A stretch of 64,000 nt of DNA from Colwellia sp. Arc7-D (GTDB lineage: Bacteria > Pseudomonadota > Gammaproteobacteria > Enterobacterales > Alteromonadaceae): positions 558,001 through 622,000 of the forward strand of contig NZ_CP028924.1 in assembly GCF_003061515.1 (NCBI RefSeq), in the 5' to 3' direction. Positions 29,176-39,528 of this stretch are shown one piece after another; the stretch's first letter is position 1, and each line of letters starts with the position of its first letter. Position numbers and translations under genes: made by a program. Under the pieces are notes generated by a model. The model was given only the letters and a program-made list of their open reading frames with translations, did not search any database and was not told where the DNA came from.

Positions 29176-31053
29176 TCACTGTGCAAAAGTGTTATTAACG
29201 TGCGTAGTAAACTCCTTTGCAGCCATAAAGCCAGTTACCCTGCGTTGAGGTAGTTCATTACCTGCTAAGTCAAAGAATAGAATTGACGGTAAACCAAATA
29301 TATCGAAGGTAGACATCAGCTCGACACTATCTTTTGAGCCTGTATCGGTTAGATCAATTTGTATTAATACTGAGTTTGAAAGTGCTTGTTGAACGTCACT
29401 TTCAAAAAAAGTGTATTCTTCAAACTCTTTACAAGCCACACACCAGTCTGCATAAAGATCAACCATAACGGTTTTGCCTTGCTCGTTTGCTTTTGCAATG
29501 GCGATATTCATTTCAGTTAAGTTTTTTACATGCTTAAAACCATTAACATCGGCTTGCTGTGACATCGTAATATTGGTTGTAGGGTAAACTAGTTGGTACG
29601 CTTTGTTTGCACCAATAAAGAAAATTAAAAAGATTAAAATACTGCGCAGACCAAATCCAAAGGTTTTTTGCGTATCTTGATTGACGGTATAAAAGTAACC
29701 CGCAGTAGCTAAAGTCAGAATTATCCATAACACGTTGATAACCATCACAGGTAAAAAACGCTCAAGTAAGAATATCGGCACGGCTAAAAGTAATAGGCCA
29801 AAGATATTTTTAATTACGTTCATCCAGTTACCTGCTTTAGGCAACAATTTACCACCCGAACTACCTAATACAAGCAAAGGCAAGCCCATGCCTAAACTCA
29901 GTGCATAAAGTGCTGACGCGCCCAGCAATATATCGCCCGATTGTGATATATACAACAGAGCACCCGTTAATGGTGCTGTAGTGCAAGGAGAGGCGACTAA
30001 ACCTGAAATAGCACCCATCACTAGCACACCAATATAAGAGCCACCTTTTTGATTGCTGCTTAGCTGGTTCAACTTGTTTTGCCAGCTACTTGGTAATGCC
30101 AAATTAAATAGACCAAACATAGAAAGTGCTAAAAATATAAACAACAGACTTAGAGCAATAAGTACTATTGGGTGTTGAAACATGGCTTGAAATTGCGCAC
30201 CAGCAATAGCAACAACAATACCGAGCAGGGTATAGGTAACGGCCATACCTTGCACATAAGCAAAAGATAAAGCGAAAGCTCGTTTAGTTGATAGTTTGTC
30301 ACCTTGGCCGACAATAATGCCGGTTAAAATAGGATACATTGGGAAAACACAAGGCGTAAATGACAATAGCAAACCACCGATAAAAAATGCCACTAGCGTT
30401 AACCAAACACTGTCACTTTTTAGCATGTCGACTAATTGGTGCTGTTCGCTGCTGTCGGTGACCTTATTAGATGAAGTTTGAGTTATTTCTGATTGTGCTG
30501 ATTCGCCGCTCGGGCTGCCAAGTGCAGATAAAATATTTTCAGCATTGTTTGCCGAAGCAGTGGTTAAATCAACCTTGCTTAAATCAAGTTTTTTCTTTGT
30601 TGGCGGATAGCATAAGCCTTTGTCGGCGCAGCCCTGATAGCGAACGGTAATATTTGCATTACTTTTAGCTTCAGTAATATCAATAGTAAAGGCTAACTGG
30701 CCAGTAAATATTTGCTGAACACCAAAAAATTCATCTTCATGGTGTTCACCTTCAGGCAAATCTACCGGTACAATTGTAGCGTTTTCTGTGGTGAATTTAA
30801 ATTGGTGACGATACAAGTAATAACCATCAGCAATATTAAAGCTGACTTGTAGTTTGTTTTTTTGTTGATGAAAATCAAAAACAAAAGCTTTATCAACTTT
30901 TAGAAACTCGCCATCATTACTAAAAAGCGATGCTGGCGAACTAAAAATTGACTCTTGAGCGTTTACAAGGGGTGAATTAGCAAATGATAAGCTTGTTAGT
31001 ATTAACCAAAAAACAGTAACAATTTTTTTCATAACCTTTATTTTAAAACTCAT
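29176..31053 (-). CDS. dsbD: Thiol:disulfide interchange protein DsbD
   Basis: 625 residues. Signal peptide, then the periplasmic DsbD-alpha domain with its cysteine pair (GCADKGLCYPP), then eight membrane helices with the redox cysteines in FTPCVFPMYP and ASPCTTAPLTG, then a C-terminal thioredoxin domain with C538-x-x-C541 (WCVAC). It passes electrons from cytoplasmic thioredoxin to periplasmic disulfide isomerases and cytochrome c maturation. All six cysteines are present. The start may be the second ATG, seven codons in (MKKIVTVFW). Confidence 0.96.
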   Translation of the reverse strand: MSFKIKVMKKIVTVFWLILTSLSFANSPLVNAQESIFSSPASLFSNDGEFLKVDKAFVFDFHQQKNKLQVSFNIADGYYLYRHQFKFTTENATIVPVDLPEGEHHEDEFFGVQQIFTGQLAFTIDITEAKSNANITVRYQGCADKGLCYPPTKKKLDLSKVDLTTASANNAENILSALGSPSGESAQSEITQTSSNKVTDSSEQHQLVDMLKSDSVWLTLVAFFIGGLLLSFTPCVFPMYPILTGIIVGQGDKLSTKRAFALSFAYVQGMAVTYTLLGIVVAIAGAQFQAMFQHPIVLIALSLLFIFLALSMFGLFNLALPSSWQNKLNQLSSNQKGGSYIGVLVMGAISGLVASPCTTAPLTGALLYISQSGDILLGASALYALSLGMGLPLLVLGSSGGKLLPKAGNWMNVIKNIFGLLLLAVPIFLLERFLPVMVINVLWIILTLATAGYFYTVNQDTQKTFGFGLRSILIFLIFFIGANKAYQLVYPTTNITMSQQADVNGFKHVKNLTEMNIAIAKANEQGKTVMVDLYADWCVACKEFEEYTFFESDVQQALSNSVLIQIDLTDTGSKDSVELMSTFDIFGLPSILFFDLAGNELPQRRVTGFMAAKEFTTHVNNTFAQ

Positions 31054-31225
31054 TGATCCAGTTTAAATAATGATGACCACTTTGCTGGATGTTCAAAGTG
31101 GTTACTACACGAATGCTGTATTTAAAAATAAAACTATATTATCAGTTTACGCTATTATTTTTCATTGAGTAAGGTGTCAGCATAATTGAGGCAACCTTAA
31201 TCAAAATACATAAAAAGCTAGCTTG

Positions 31226-31253
31226 CTTGAAAAAGACCCGTTAATCCCCATAT
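31226..31253 (+). promoter_or_regulatory. Sigma-32 (heat-shock) promoter of fxsA
   Basis: -35 CTTGAAA, 13-base spacer, -10 CCCCATAT: an essentially perfect match to the RpoH consensus, about 30 bases before the fxsA start codon. Confidence 0.85.
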
Positions 31254-31283
31254 TAGTTTCATTAAAGATTTTTAGGATCGCCC

Positions 31284-31793
31284 ATGTTTCGCATATTATT
31301 TGTATTTTTTATTATTATTCCCATTATTGAAATTACTGTTCTGATGCAGGTTGGGGCAGTGTTAGGTGTGTGGCCAACGATTGCCATGGTTATTTTAACT
31401 GCATGGTTAGGGGCAAAATATGTTCGTCAACAAGGGATTGCAACCTTAAATTCGGTACAAGAAAAAATGGCTCAAGGGCAAATGCCTTCTGATGAAATTG
31501 TTACCGGGTTAGTATTATTAGTTGCCGGTGTGCTGTTAGTTACACCTGGCTTTGTTACTGACTTTCTTGGCTTGAGTTTATTGATACCTGCGGTGCGTCA
31601 AGCGATTGCAGGCAGTGTTAAATCACACATAACAACCAACAGCGCTAGCCAGCAAAGTTTTCAGTTTAATAGCGAAGGAAATGTTTATGAACATGAAGAC
31701 GCTACCGAACAGCAAGATAGTCCGTTTCAAGCGCATATTCAGCCACCTCACAAAGCTAAGACTTTAGACGGCGAATTTGAACGTAAAGATTAA
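31284..31793 (+). CDS. fxsA: FxsA family membrane protein
   Basis: 169 residues. Two hydrophobic hairpins in the first 110 residues (FRILFVFFIIIPIIEI, then GLVLLVAGVLLVTPGFVTDFLGLSLLIPAVR, the family signature), followed by a hydrophilic cytoplasmic tail. E. coli FxsA is an inner-membrane protein that alleviates F-factor exclusion of phage T7 when overproduced; its cellular job is unclear. The sigma-32 promoter and the groESL operon just downstream place it in the heat-shock response here. Confidence 0.92.
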   Translation: MFRILFVFFIIIPIIEITVLMQVGAVLGVWPTIAMVILTAWLGAKYVRQQGIATLNSVQEKMAQGQMPSDEIVTGLVLLVAGVLLVTPGFVTDFLGLSLLIPAVRQAIAGSVKSHITTNSASQQSFQFNSEGNVYEHEDATEQQDSPFQAHIQPPHKAKTLDGEFERKD

Positions 31794-31810
31794 AAAAATA
31801 GCAAGGTGGG

Positions 31811-31838
31811 CTTGTGAAGTTTTAATTAATCCCCATCT
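31811..31838 (+). promoter_or_regulatory. Sigma-32 promoter of groESL
   Basis: -35 CTTGTGA, 13-base spacer, -10 CCCCATCT, about 75 bases upstream of groES. Slightly weaker in the -35 than the fxsA promoter, with the same spacing. Confidence 0.8.
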
Positions 31839-31912
31839 TACTTTTACTAATTAATAGCAACTAAATTAAACCCTTTAATTTATTATTAAATTGAACACCT
31901 CAGGAGAGAGCA

Positions 31913-32203
31913 ATGAGTATTCGTCCATTACATGATCGTGTGATCATTAAGCGTAAAGAAGTAGAATCAAAATCTGCAGGCGGTATCGTACTAACAGGTA
32001 GTGCGGCTGAAAAATCAACACGAGGTGAAGTTATAGCAGTTGGCAAAGGTCGTATGCTAGAAAACGGTGACGTTCGTTCGTTAGATGTTAAAGTTGGCGA
32101 CCAAATAATCTTCAGTGAAGGTTACGGCATGAAAACTGAAAAAATTGACGGTGAAGAAGTATTAATTTTGTCAGAGTCTGACATTTTAGCCATCGTTGAA
32201 TAA
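31913..32203 (+). CDS. groES: Co-chaperonin GroES
   Basis: 96 residues, typical length. [16 protein letters not shown] at the start, the mobile loop [17 protein letters not shown] (residues about 20-36) that binds GroEL, and [17 protein letters not shown] at the end. It caps the GroEL cavity as a heptamer in the cytoplasm. Ribosome site CAGGAGAGAG. Co-transcribed with groEL 71 bases downstream from a sigma-32 promoter. Confidence 0.99.
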   Translation: MSIRPLHDRVIIKRKEVESKSAGGIVLTGSAAEKSTRGEVIAVGKGRMLENGDVRSLDVKVGDQIIFSEGYGMKTEKIDGEEVLILSESDILAIVE

Positions 32204-32262
32204 TTAATAATTTTCCACTCATTTTATTGTATGGATTAAATTCGGTACAAAACAGAATATAA

Positions 32263-33924
<1,662 letters not shown>

Positions 33925-33970
33925 AAATAGAACTTTAATTCTATTTTTGTGTGATTCAAATCATTAAACG

Positions 33971-34003
33971 AAAGCCCGAATAGCGATATTCGGGCTTTTT
34001 TTT
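33971..34003 (+). terminator. Terminator of groESL
   Basis: AAAGCCCGAATA / TATTCGGGCTTT stem with GCGA loop followed by eight T residues in all on the + strand. Confidence 0.92.
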
Positions 34004-34051
34004 AACGAATTAAAATATACTTTCTAGTTAGTGATTTAATTTGTCGATTGT

Positions 34052-34477
34052 TCAAGCTTCAAGTGTTGGCCAGTTCCATGCATACCAAACAATCGCCACT
34101 GAAATTAAAACCTCTATTGCTGTTAGAAATAGGTAAAACACCCAAGTTTCTGTCAAATTAGTTGCAATAAGCATAATTATATAAAGCGTGCTCAGTATTA
34201 TATTCAACCAACGATTGATTTTAGGCTTAACCACTAAGGTAAAAAATATCATCACACTGGGTATTGCCATCAATAAAGCCACGGCAAAAAACTGAAATTG
34301 CGTTTCAGTTGTCGCCTTAACTTCCATCGCTTTTGCTAATATTCCAGGTACATAAATCTGTATATAGTCTCCATAGACATAACAAAACATAACCGCTATC
34401 CAAAGCGCCGAAATTTTTAGTTTGACGTTAATTTGAAAGTCTTCAAAAACTGCTTTTGTACTATTTATAGAACTCAT
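34052..34477 (-). CDS. DUF6326 family four-helix membrane protein
   Basis: 141 residues from the ATG with GGAG six bases upstream (an ATG 12 bases earlier overlaps the ribosome site). Four hydrophobic helices; the text KLSALW-type start (VKLKISALWIAVMFCYVYGDY) and the end IVWYAWNWP match the DUF6326 family as I recall it. Function unknown. It is divergent from an AraC-type regulator with about 285 bases between the starts, which may control it. Confidence 0.7.
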   Translation of the reverse strand: MSSINSTKAVFEDFQINVKLKISALWIAVMFCYVYGDYIQIYVPGILAKAMEVKATTETQFQFFAVALLMAIPSVMIFFTLVVKPKINRWLNIILSTLYIIMLIATNLTETWVFYLFLTAIEVLISVAIVWYAWNWPTLEA

Positions 34478-34761
34478 TTGTAACTCCATTTATTAATATA
34501 TTATAGCGCTGCTGAACAGGCCAAAGGTGATAGTTAAAAATATTAGTGAAGGACAATACCAATATTTTTATTAACACTTGCTCAGTGACAAGATAACTAA
34601 GGGGGCGTTATTGCAACTTGTCCGTGATTGATTAAATAATAGATTTTATAAGAGCTTATGTCGTCCGAGACTAGAAGCGCGGACACTTTTCTAGGTGTAT
34701 TTGTAGATAATGAGGTAGAATTAAACGCTTAAATCTTCAAGTGTGTAAAAAGGTATTAAAT

Positions 34762-35943
34762 TTGACAGACCCTGTCGTAATGATTATCAGCATGGTTATG
34801 CTAGGACAGATATTACTAAGCGTTCCTATTCTTCTTAGCCGAGCAATGAAGTCTGTAATTTTTTTACCTTTAGCAATATTCTTACTTGCCAATACCACTA
34901 TTGCACTCGTGCCAGTTGTTAATGCTCAATTTCCTGACTGGAGTCAATTGTATAGTGCGATAGTTTTTCCTACTCTTTTTTTATTGTGTCCCTGTTTATG
35001 GTTTTATATTGAAGGGATCACCGCTGAAAAACCTTGGAAGCTAAACAAAAAGCAAGCCCTCCATTTTGTTTTGTTCTGGCCTGCTCTTATTGTTGGTGTA
35101 ATGATCATGTTTTTACCAAAAGACATGTATACAGATATATTTATTAACGATATTGATGTGGTTGCTCCTTTAGCTATCGTCACCGCTATAGGCTTATTGG
35201 TTTTGATGATGCTCTGGCTTGGTCAATGTGTATATATCGCTTTTCGTATTATTTACCGTTTGGTTGATTATCGAAAACAGTTGAAAAATGTGTTCTCTAA
35301 TCATGACGATAAATCACTTAACTGGATGAACTGGCTACTGTTCATTGCTATTAGTACTTGGTTGTTTTCTTTGGTTACGGTGTTTTCTTCAAACCTATTT
35401 GATAATTTCTTATTTAATATAAGAACTGAGAGTTTGCTGTCACTGCTATTGGTATGGAGCTTGGCTCACTTTGGCTTGCAGCAAAAACCAGGATTTACTG
35501 GCTATAGTGAAAGTGAAAGCGTCGATATTGCTGTTCGAAATAATGACGACAATGTTGAAATAAGTTCTCCAATGAAGTATCAACGTTCAGCGCTAGATAA
35601 TGAGCAATCCAATCGTATTGCAGATAAAATTAATAACATTATGAGCAAAGAGACGTTATATTTAGATCCAAATCTGTCACTGCAAAAACTCGCTAACCAT
35701 TTAGCTATATCTCCTAATTATATCTCACAAACACTGAATGAAACGCTATGCACAAACTTTTTTGATTTCATCAATAAGTGGCGCATTGAAGCAGCGAAGC
35801 CGAAAATATTAGCTAATAAAGACTCAGTACTTACCATCGCACTTGAGGTTGGATTTAACGCGAGATCTTCTTTTTATAAAGCCTTTAAACAAGAAATAGG
35901 ACAAACCCCAAGTGAGTTTCGTAAGCAAAATAGTTCACATTGA
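34762..35943 (+). CDS. AraC-family regulator with N-terminal membrane domain
   Basis: About 393 residues if the TTG preceded by AAGG is the start (MTDPVVMIISMVML); a GTG 21 bases upstream is the longer alternative and has no ribosome site. The N-terminal 230 residues form about seven hydrophobic helices. After a linker, a C-terminal AraC DNA-binding domain has both helix-turn-helix units (LQKLANHLAISPNYISQTLNE and IALEVGFNARSSFYKAFKQEIG). Such regulators sit in the inner membrane and bind DNA at the cytoplasmic face. Signal unknown; the divergent DUF6326 gene is the nearest candidate target. Confidence 0.85.
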   Translation: MTDPVVMIISMVMLGQILLSVPILLSRAMKSVIFLPLAIFLLANTTIALVPVVNAQFPDWSQLYSAIVFPTLFLLCPCLWFYIEGITAEKPWKLNKKQALHFVLFWPALIVGVMIMFLPKDMYTDIFINDIDVVAPLAIVTAIGLLVLMMLWLGQCVYIAFRIIYRLVDYRKQLKNVFSNHDDKSLNWMNWLLFIAISTWLFSLVTVFSSNLFDNFLFNIRTESLLSLLLVWSLAHFGLQQKPGFTGYSESESVDIAVRNNDDNVEISSPMKYQRSALDNEQSNRIADKINNIMSKETLYLDPNLSLQKLANHLAISPNYISQTLNETLCTNFFDFINKWRIEAAKPKILANKDSVLTIALEVGFNARSSFYKAFKQEIGQTPSEFRKQNSSH

Positions 35944-36183
35944 AAATAACTGATTAGGGGCACTCGTTAACCTATAGAGCTTAACGAGTACTGCTGATAA
36001 GAGTAACTGAATATTCCGGCAATGGAAAAGCTGGCATCAATTTCAATATAAAAACGTTGCTAAATTTTATTATTTTATTGGAATTCCAACGGTTATTTTA
36101 AGTGCTTGAAAGTTAGGGGTATATAGTGGGATATCAGTAATACTTCCCATGAAACTATTTTAAAAAAACAAGTCTCTCTTTAA

Positions 36184-37119
36184 TTAACTCTGAACGCTTT
36201 TATCAATTATTCCTCGAGCAATAAGTGCCTTTAAAATAGCAGCGCTTTTTTCTCTAAATGCATCGCGAAGTAAACGTACAGCAGGAGTAATCGACTGCCT
36301 GCTTGGGCATACAAGCCAAAGTTCTGTTTGTGTCGGCGTAAAATTTGGCATAATACTGACAACATTACCCGCGAGTAAATCGTTTGACATATCTAAGCAC
36401 GATTTTACAGCAAGGCCTTTACCAGATAAACACCAGCGCCTGACTAGGTCACCATCGTTAGTTGCGTGCCTACCATTCATTTTGACTTTAAATTCGCTGT
36501 CTTCACCACTAAATTCCCATACATCTTTTATGATGTCATGGATCTGATAAAACAAGCCTTTATGAGCCACCAAATCGTGTGGGTGACTTGGTGTGCCATG
36601 CTGATCTAAATACGCCTGAGTTGCACATAAAACACGTGGAACATTACAAATTTTAAACCCATACATACTGGCATCACTAGGTTTACCGTAGCGCAGTGCT
36701 ATATCTACCGAGTCGCGGTAGAAATCGATTTTACTATCACTAACATTAGCGCGTAAGCTTAATTTGGTGTGGATTTGCATAAACTCATCAAGCCATGGAG
36801 TAACAACATTACGTCCTAAGTCTGACGACATTGCAATGCGTAGCTCACCGTCAATAATATCATCGTCGCTTTTCATTGTTTGCTTTGCTTGATCGAGCAT
36901 AGCAAGTGCTTGCTGGCATTGAGGAATATAGCGCTCCCCCGCAGCTGACAAACGCAAATGGCGGGTGGTGCGAATAAAAAGATCAAGTCCAAGCGATTTT
37001 TCTACTCTTTTAACTGCTGCACTGGCAGTAGCAGTTCGCATATCGAGATTTGAAGCAGCGGCGGTAATACTCTTAAACTCAGCTACTTTTAATATTACCT
37101 GTAGGTCTTCTAACAACAT
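36184..37119 (-). CDS. LysR-family transcriptional regulator (divergent from the oxidoreductase)
   Basis: 311 residues. Winged helix at residues 1-60 (LQVILKVAEFKSITAAASNLDMRTATASAAVKRVEKSLG), then the CrgA/DsdC-like effector domain with SDSKIDFYRDSVDIALRYGKP. Divergent from the MDR-type dehydrogenase gene with 210 bases between starts and an LTTR-type palindrome in the gap, so it probably controls that oxidoreductase. Inducer unknown, perhaps a quinone or electrophile. Confidence 0.9.
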   Translation of the reverse strand: MLLEDLQVILKVAEFKSITAAASNLDMRTATASAAVKRVEKSLGLDLFIRTTRHLRLSAAGERYIPQCQQALAMLDQAKQTMKSDDDIIDGELRIAMSSDLGRNVVTPWLDEFMQIHTKLSLRANVSDSKIDFYRDSVDIALRYGKPSDASMYGFKICNVPRVLCATQAYLDQHGTPSHPHDLVAHKGLFYQIHDIIKDVWEFSGEDSEFKVKMNGRHATNDGDLVRRWCLSGKGLAVKSCLDMSNDLLAGNVVSIMPNFTPTQTELWLVCPSRQSITPAVRLLRDAFREKSAAILKALIARGIIDKSVQS

Positions 37120-37208
37120 TTTTATAAATCCACTTTGGTTAAATCTAATTGAAGCTAATAGCTAAAAATATACTCACTATTAGTATTAAAGCATAAATCA
37201 ATATCTAG

Positions 37209-37231
37209 ATTATCAATTATTTTTTGATAAT
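37209..37231. promoter_or_regulatory. Candidate LysR operator (ATC-N9-GAT type)
   Basis: Perfect inverted repeat ATTATCAA - 7 bases - TTGATAAT between the divergent LysR and dehydrogenase genes. The inner ATC-N9-GAT spacing is the classic LTTR recognition pattern. Confidence 0.6.
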
Positions 37232-37329
37232 GTTTCAATGATTAGGTGGTTTATCTAAATGAGTGTAAAACGTAAACTAACTCCATCAGCTAGAAAGCTA
37301 TCACTTACACAATTTATTTAGGATACATA

Positions 37330-38358
37330 ATGATGAAAGCCATCGGTTATAAAAAATCTCTTCCTGTTTCAAACCCTGAGTCGCTAATTGATGTGGAGCT
37401 ACCACAACCAATTGCTACCGGTCGCGATTTACTGATAAAAGTTAAAGCCATTGCCGTTAACCCTGCAGATTACAAAGTACGTTTATTTATGCCACCAGCC
37501 GATGGCGAAGTAAAAGTAATTGGTTGGGATGCTGTTGGCGAAGTTGTTGCAACAGGTGATGCTGTAACAAGCTTTAAACCTGGTGATGCCGTTTATTATG
37601 CCGGTGATATTACTCGTTCAGGCAGTAACGCAGAATTTCAATTAGTGGATGAACGCATTGTCGGTTTTAAGCCGCAAAGCTTAAACAATGCCGAAGCTGC
37701 AGCATTACCACTGACAGCAATAACAGCATACGAATTATTATTTGAGCATTTAAACATTGTAAAACAAGCGCCTGATTCAAAAACAAAATCAGACGAAGTT
37801 ATTTTGGTTACGGGTGCAGCTGGCGGCGTTGGTTCTATCTTTATTCAATTAGCTAAAGCAATTACTGGCGCAACTGTGATTGCAACAGCATCACGCGAAA
37901 GCTCGCAAGCATGGGTTAAAAAACTAGGCGCTGATCATGTGGTTGATCACACCAAACCATTACCAGCACAAATTGAAGCGCTAAACATTGGCTCAGTAAC
38001 ACATGTGGCTAGCCTGCACAGTACTGATACTTACTTTGAAGCATATACCGAAGTACTAACACCATTTGGTAAAATTGCGATGATTGACGATCCAGAGTCA
38101 TTAGATGTTAGCAAATTAAAAATGAAAAGCTTATCGCTTCATTGGGAATTTATGTTTGCTCGTTCAATGTTTAACGCTAAAGATTTAATAGAACAAAGTA
38201 AGTTATTAAATCATGTTGCTGATTTAATTGACCAAGGCTACGTTCAAACGACTATAGGTAAAAATTTAGGTACGATTAATGCGGCTAATTTGCGCATTGC
38301 TCACGAAGAGCTAGAAGCGGGTACATCAATCGGTAAAATTGTACTTGAAGGCTTTTAA
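37330..38358 (+). CDS. Zinc-type MDR oxidoreductase (quinone oxidoreductase-like)
   Basis: 342 residues. N-terminal GroES-like fold with VKAIAVNPADYKVR, and a Rossmann NADPH site VTGAAGGVGSIFIQLAKAI at about 158-176. The cysteine and histidine residues that bind catalytic zinc in true alcohol dehydrogenases are absent, as in the zinc-binding alcohol dehydrogenase family / quinone oxidoreductase group. It probably reduces quinones or activated alkenes with NADPH. A second ATG directly follows the first. Divergent from its likely LysR regulator. Confidence 0.88.
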   Translation: MMKAIGYKKSLPVSNPESLIDVELPQPIATGRDLLIKVKAIAVNPADYKVRLFMPPADGEVKVIGWDAVGEVVATGDAVTSFKPGDAVYYAGDITRSGSNAEFQLVDERIVGFKPQSLNNAEAAALPLTAITAYELLFEHLNIVKQAPDSKTKSDEVILVTGAAGGVGSIFIQLAKAITGATVIATASRESSQAWVKKLGADHVVDHTKPLPAQIEALNIGSVTHVASLHSTDTYFEAYTEVLTPFGKIAMIDDPESLDVSKLKMKSLSLHWEFMFARSMFNAKDLIEQSKLLNHVADLIDQGYVQTTIGKNLGTINAANLRIAHEELEAGTSIGKIVLEGF

Positions 38359-38386
38359 TCACTACTTTGAAAGCCACAATTTTTAC

Positions 38387-38614
38387 ATGATAAATAAGAT
38401 ACGTGAACTTGCAGACCCTAAAGGCTTACTCGGTAGCGTTGATAGAGCGGTTTTATTGTTACGTGAAGATAAACAGGCACTTTTTAGTCAAGCGTAATTA
38501 GAGAGACTTGATAAGCTACATTTCTCGAACGATATAATTGCCGAGCTTGATTATAAAGTGAGCAAAGAGCGACAGGTAATAGATGAAGCCACTCGCCAAT
38601 GGCTCAACAAATAA
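38387..38614 (+). pseudogene. Short gene remnant with an in-frame stop
   Basis: Within the 344-base gap after the dehydrogenase, one frame reads MINKIRELADPKGLLGSVDR and on for 36 codons to a TAA at 38495, then continues coherently in the same frame for 38 more codons (LERLDKLHFSNDIIAELDYK and on) to a TAA at 38612. The amphipathic, charged composition on both sides looks like real protein, so a small gene has probably been broken by one nonsense change. I do not recognise the family. No good ribosome site is seen. Confidence 0.4.
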
Positions 38615-38702
38615 GTAATTAATTGTTATACAGGCTTTGTTTTTAATAAAACGGCTCAACATAGTAAACATCGGCTAAACAAGCCACCTAACGGAGAACC
38701 AC

Positions 38703-39356
38703 ATGACTCACCCAATTATTAGTGATTTAGAAAAACGTTACACGACTAAGCGCTATACCACCAAGCGTATTCCCCAAGATGATCTAGACATAGTTTTTCA
38801 AGCTATGCGCCTTTCTCCTTCATCAATTAACTCACAACCTTGGAAGTTTATTGTTATTGAGTCTGATGAAGCTAAAGAACGTATGCATAATATCTTTGCT
38901 AATAAATTTCAGTTTAATCAACCACATATTAAAACAGCTTCGCACGTTATTTTATTTGCTTACAACCCTAAATATACTCGCGAAGATTACGAAAAAGTCA
39001 TTGATGCAGATATTAAAAATGGTCGTACTCAAGCAGAAAATCGCGAACAATCATTTGGCGCTTTTGCTTTTGTTGATATGAATACAGACGAGCAAGGCAA
39101 CAATGCAACATGGACTAAAGCGCAAACCTACATTGCTTTAGGTAACACAATGCATGCAGCAGCACGTTTAGGTATTGATTCAACTCCAATGGAAGGCGTA
39201 GATGCTGAGCTAATTGGTGACGTTTTTGAAAAAGAATTAGACGGTTACATCTGTGACGTAGCATTAGTGCTTGGCTACCACGATGATTCTGAAGATTATA
39301 ACGCTAAGCTACCTAAGTCGCGTTTAGCGAAAGAGCAAATAATTCAAGTTTTATAA
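38703..39356 (+). CDS. NfsB-like NAD(P)H nitroreductase family protein
   Basis: 217 residues of the FMN-dependent nitroreductase fold: LSPSSINSQPWKFIVIES near residue 40 contacts FMN, and ALGNTMHAAARLGIDSTPMEG and LVLGYHDDSEDYNAKLPKSRL complete the site. It probably reduces nitroaromatics or quinones as a cytoplasmic homodimer. The N-terminus carries a five-residue tandem repeat (KRYTTKRYTTKRI) where relatives have one unit. Ribosome site ACGGAGAACC. A terminator follows. Confidence 0.9.
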   Translation: MTHPIISDLEKRYTTKRYTTKRIPQDDLDIVFQAMRLSPSSINSQPWKFIVIESDEAKERMHNIFANKFQFNQPHIKTASHVILFAYNPKYTREDYEKVIDADIKNGRTQAENREQSFGAFAFVDMNTDEQGNNATWTKAQTYIALGNTMHAAARLGIDSTPMEGVDAELIGDVFEKELDGYICDVALVLGYHDDSEDYNAKLPKSRLAKEQIIQVL

Positions 39357-39421
39357 GCTTGCTATAAAATTTTAAACGCTAACCAGCTTGAGCGTTAGTG
39401 TTCGCATTAGCTAAATAAACT

Positions 39422-39450
39422 AAGCCACTTATATTTTAAGTGGCTTTTTT
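39422..39450 (+). terminator. Terminator of the nitroreductase gene
   Basis: AAGCCACTTA / TAAGTGGCTT stem with 5-base loop and six T residues on the + strand. Confidence 0.85.
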
Positions 39451-39528
39451 GTTACCTGATTTTTTAAAGAAAAAGACCAGTGACGAAATTACTGGCCTAA
39501 AACGCAATACAAAGGGAGTCATGACCTG

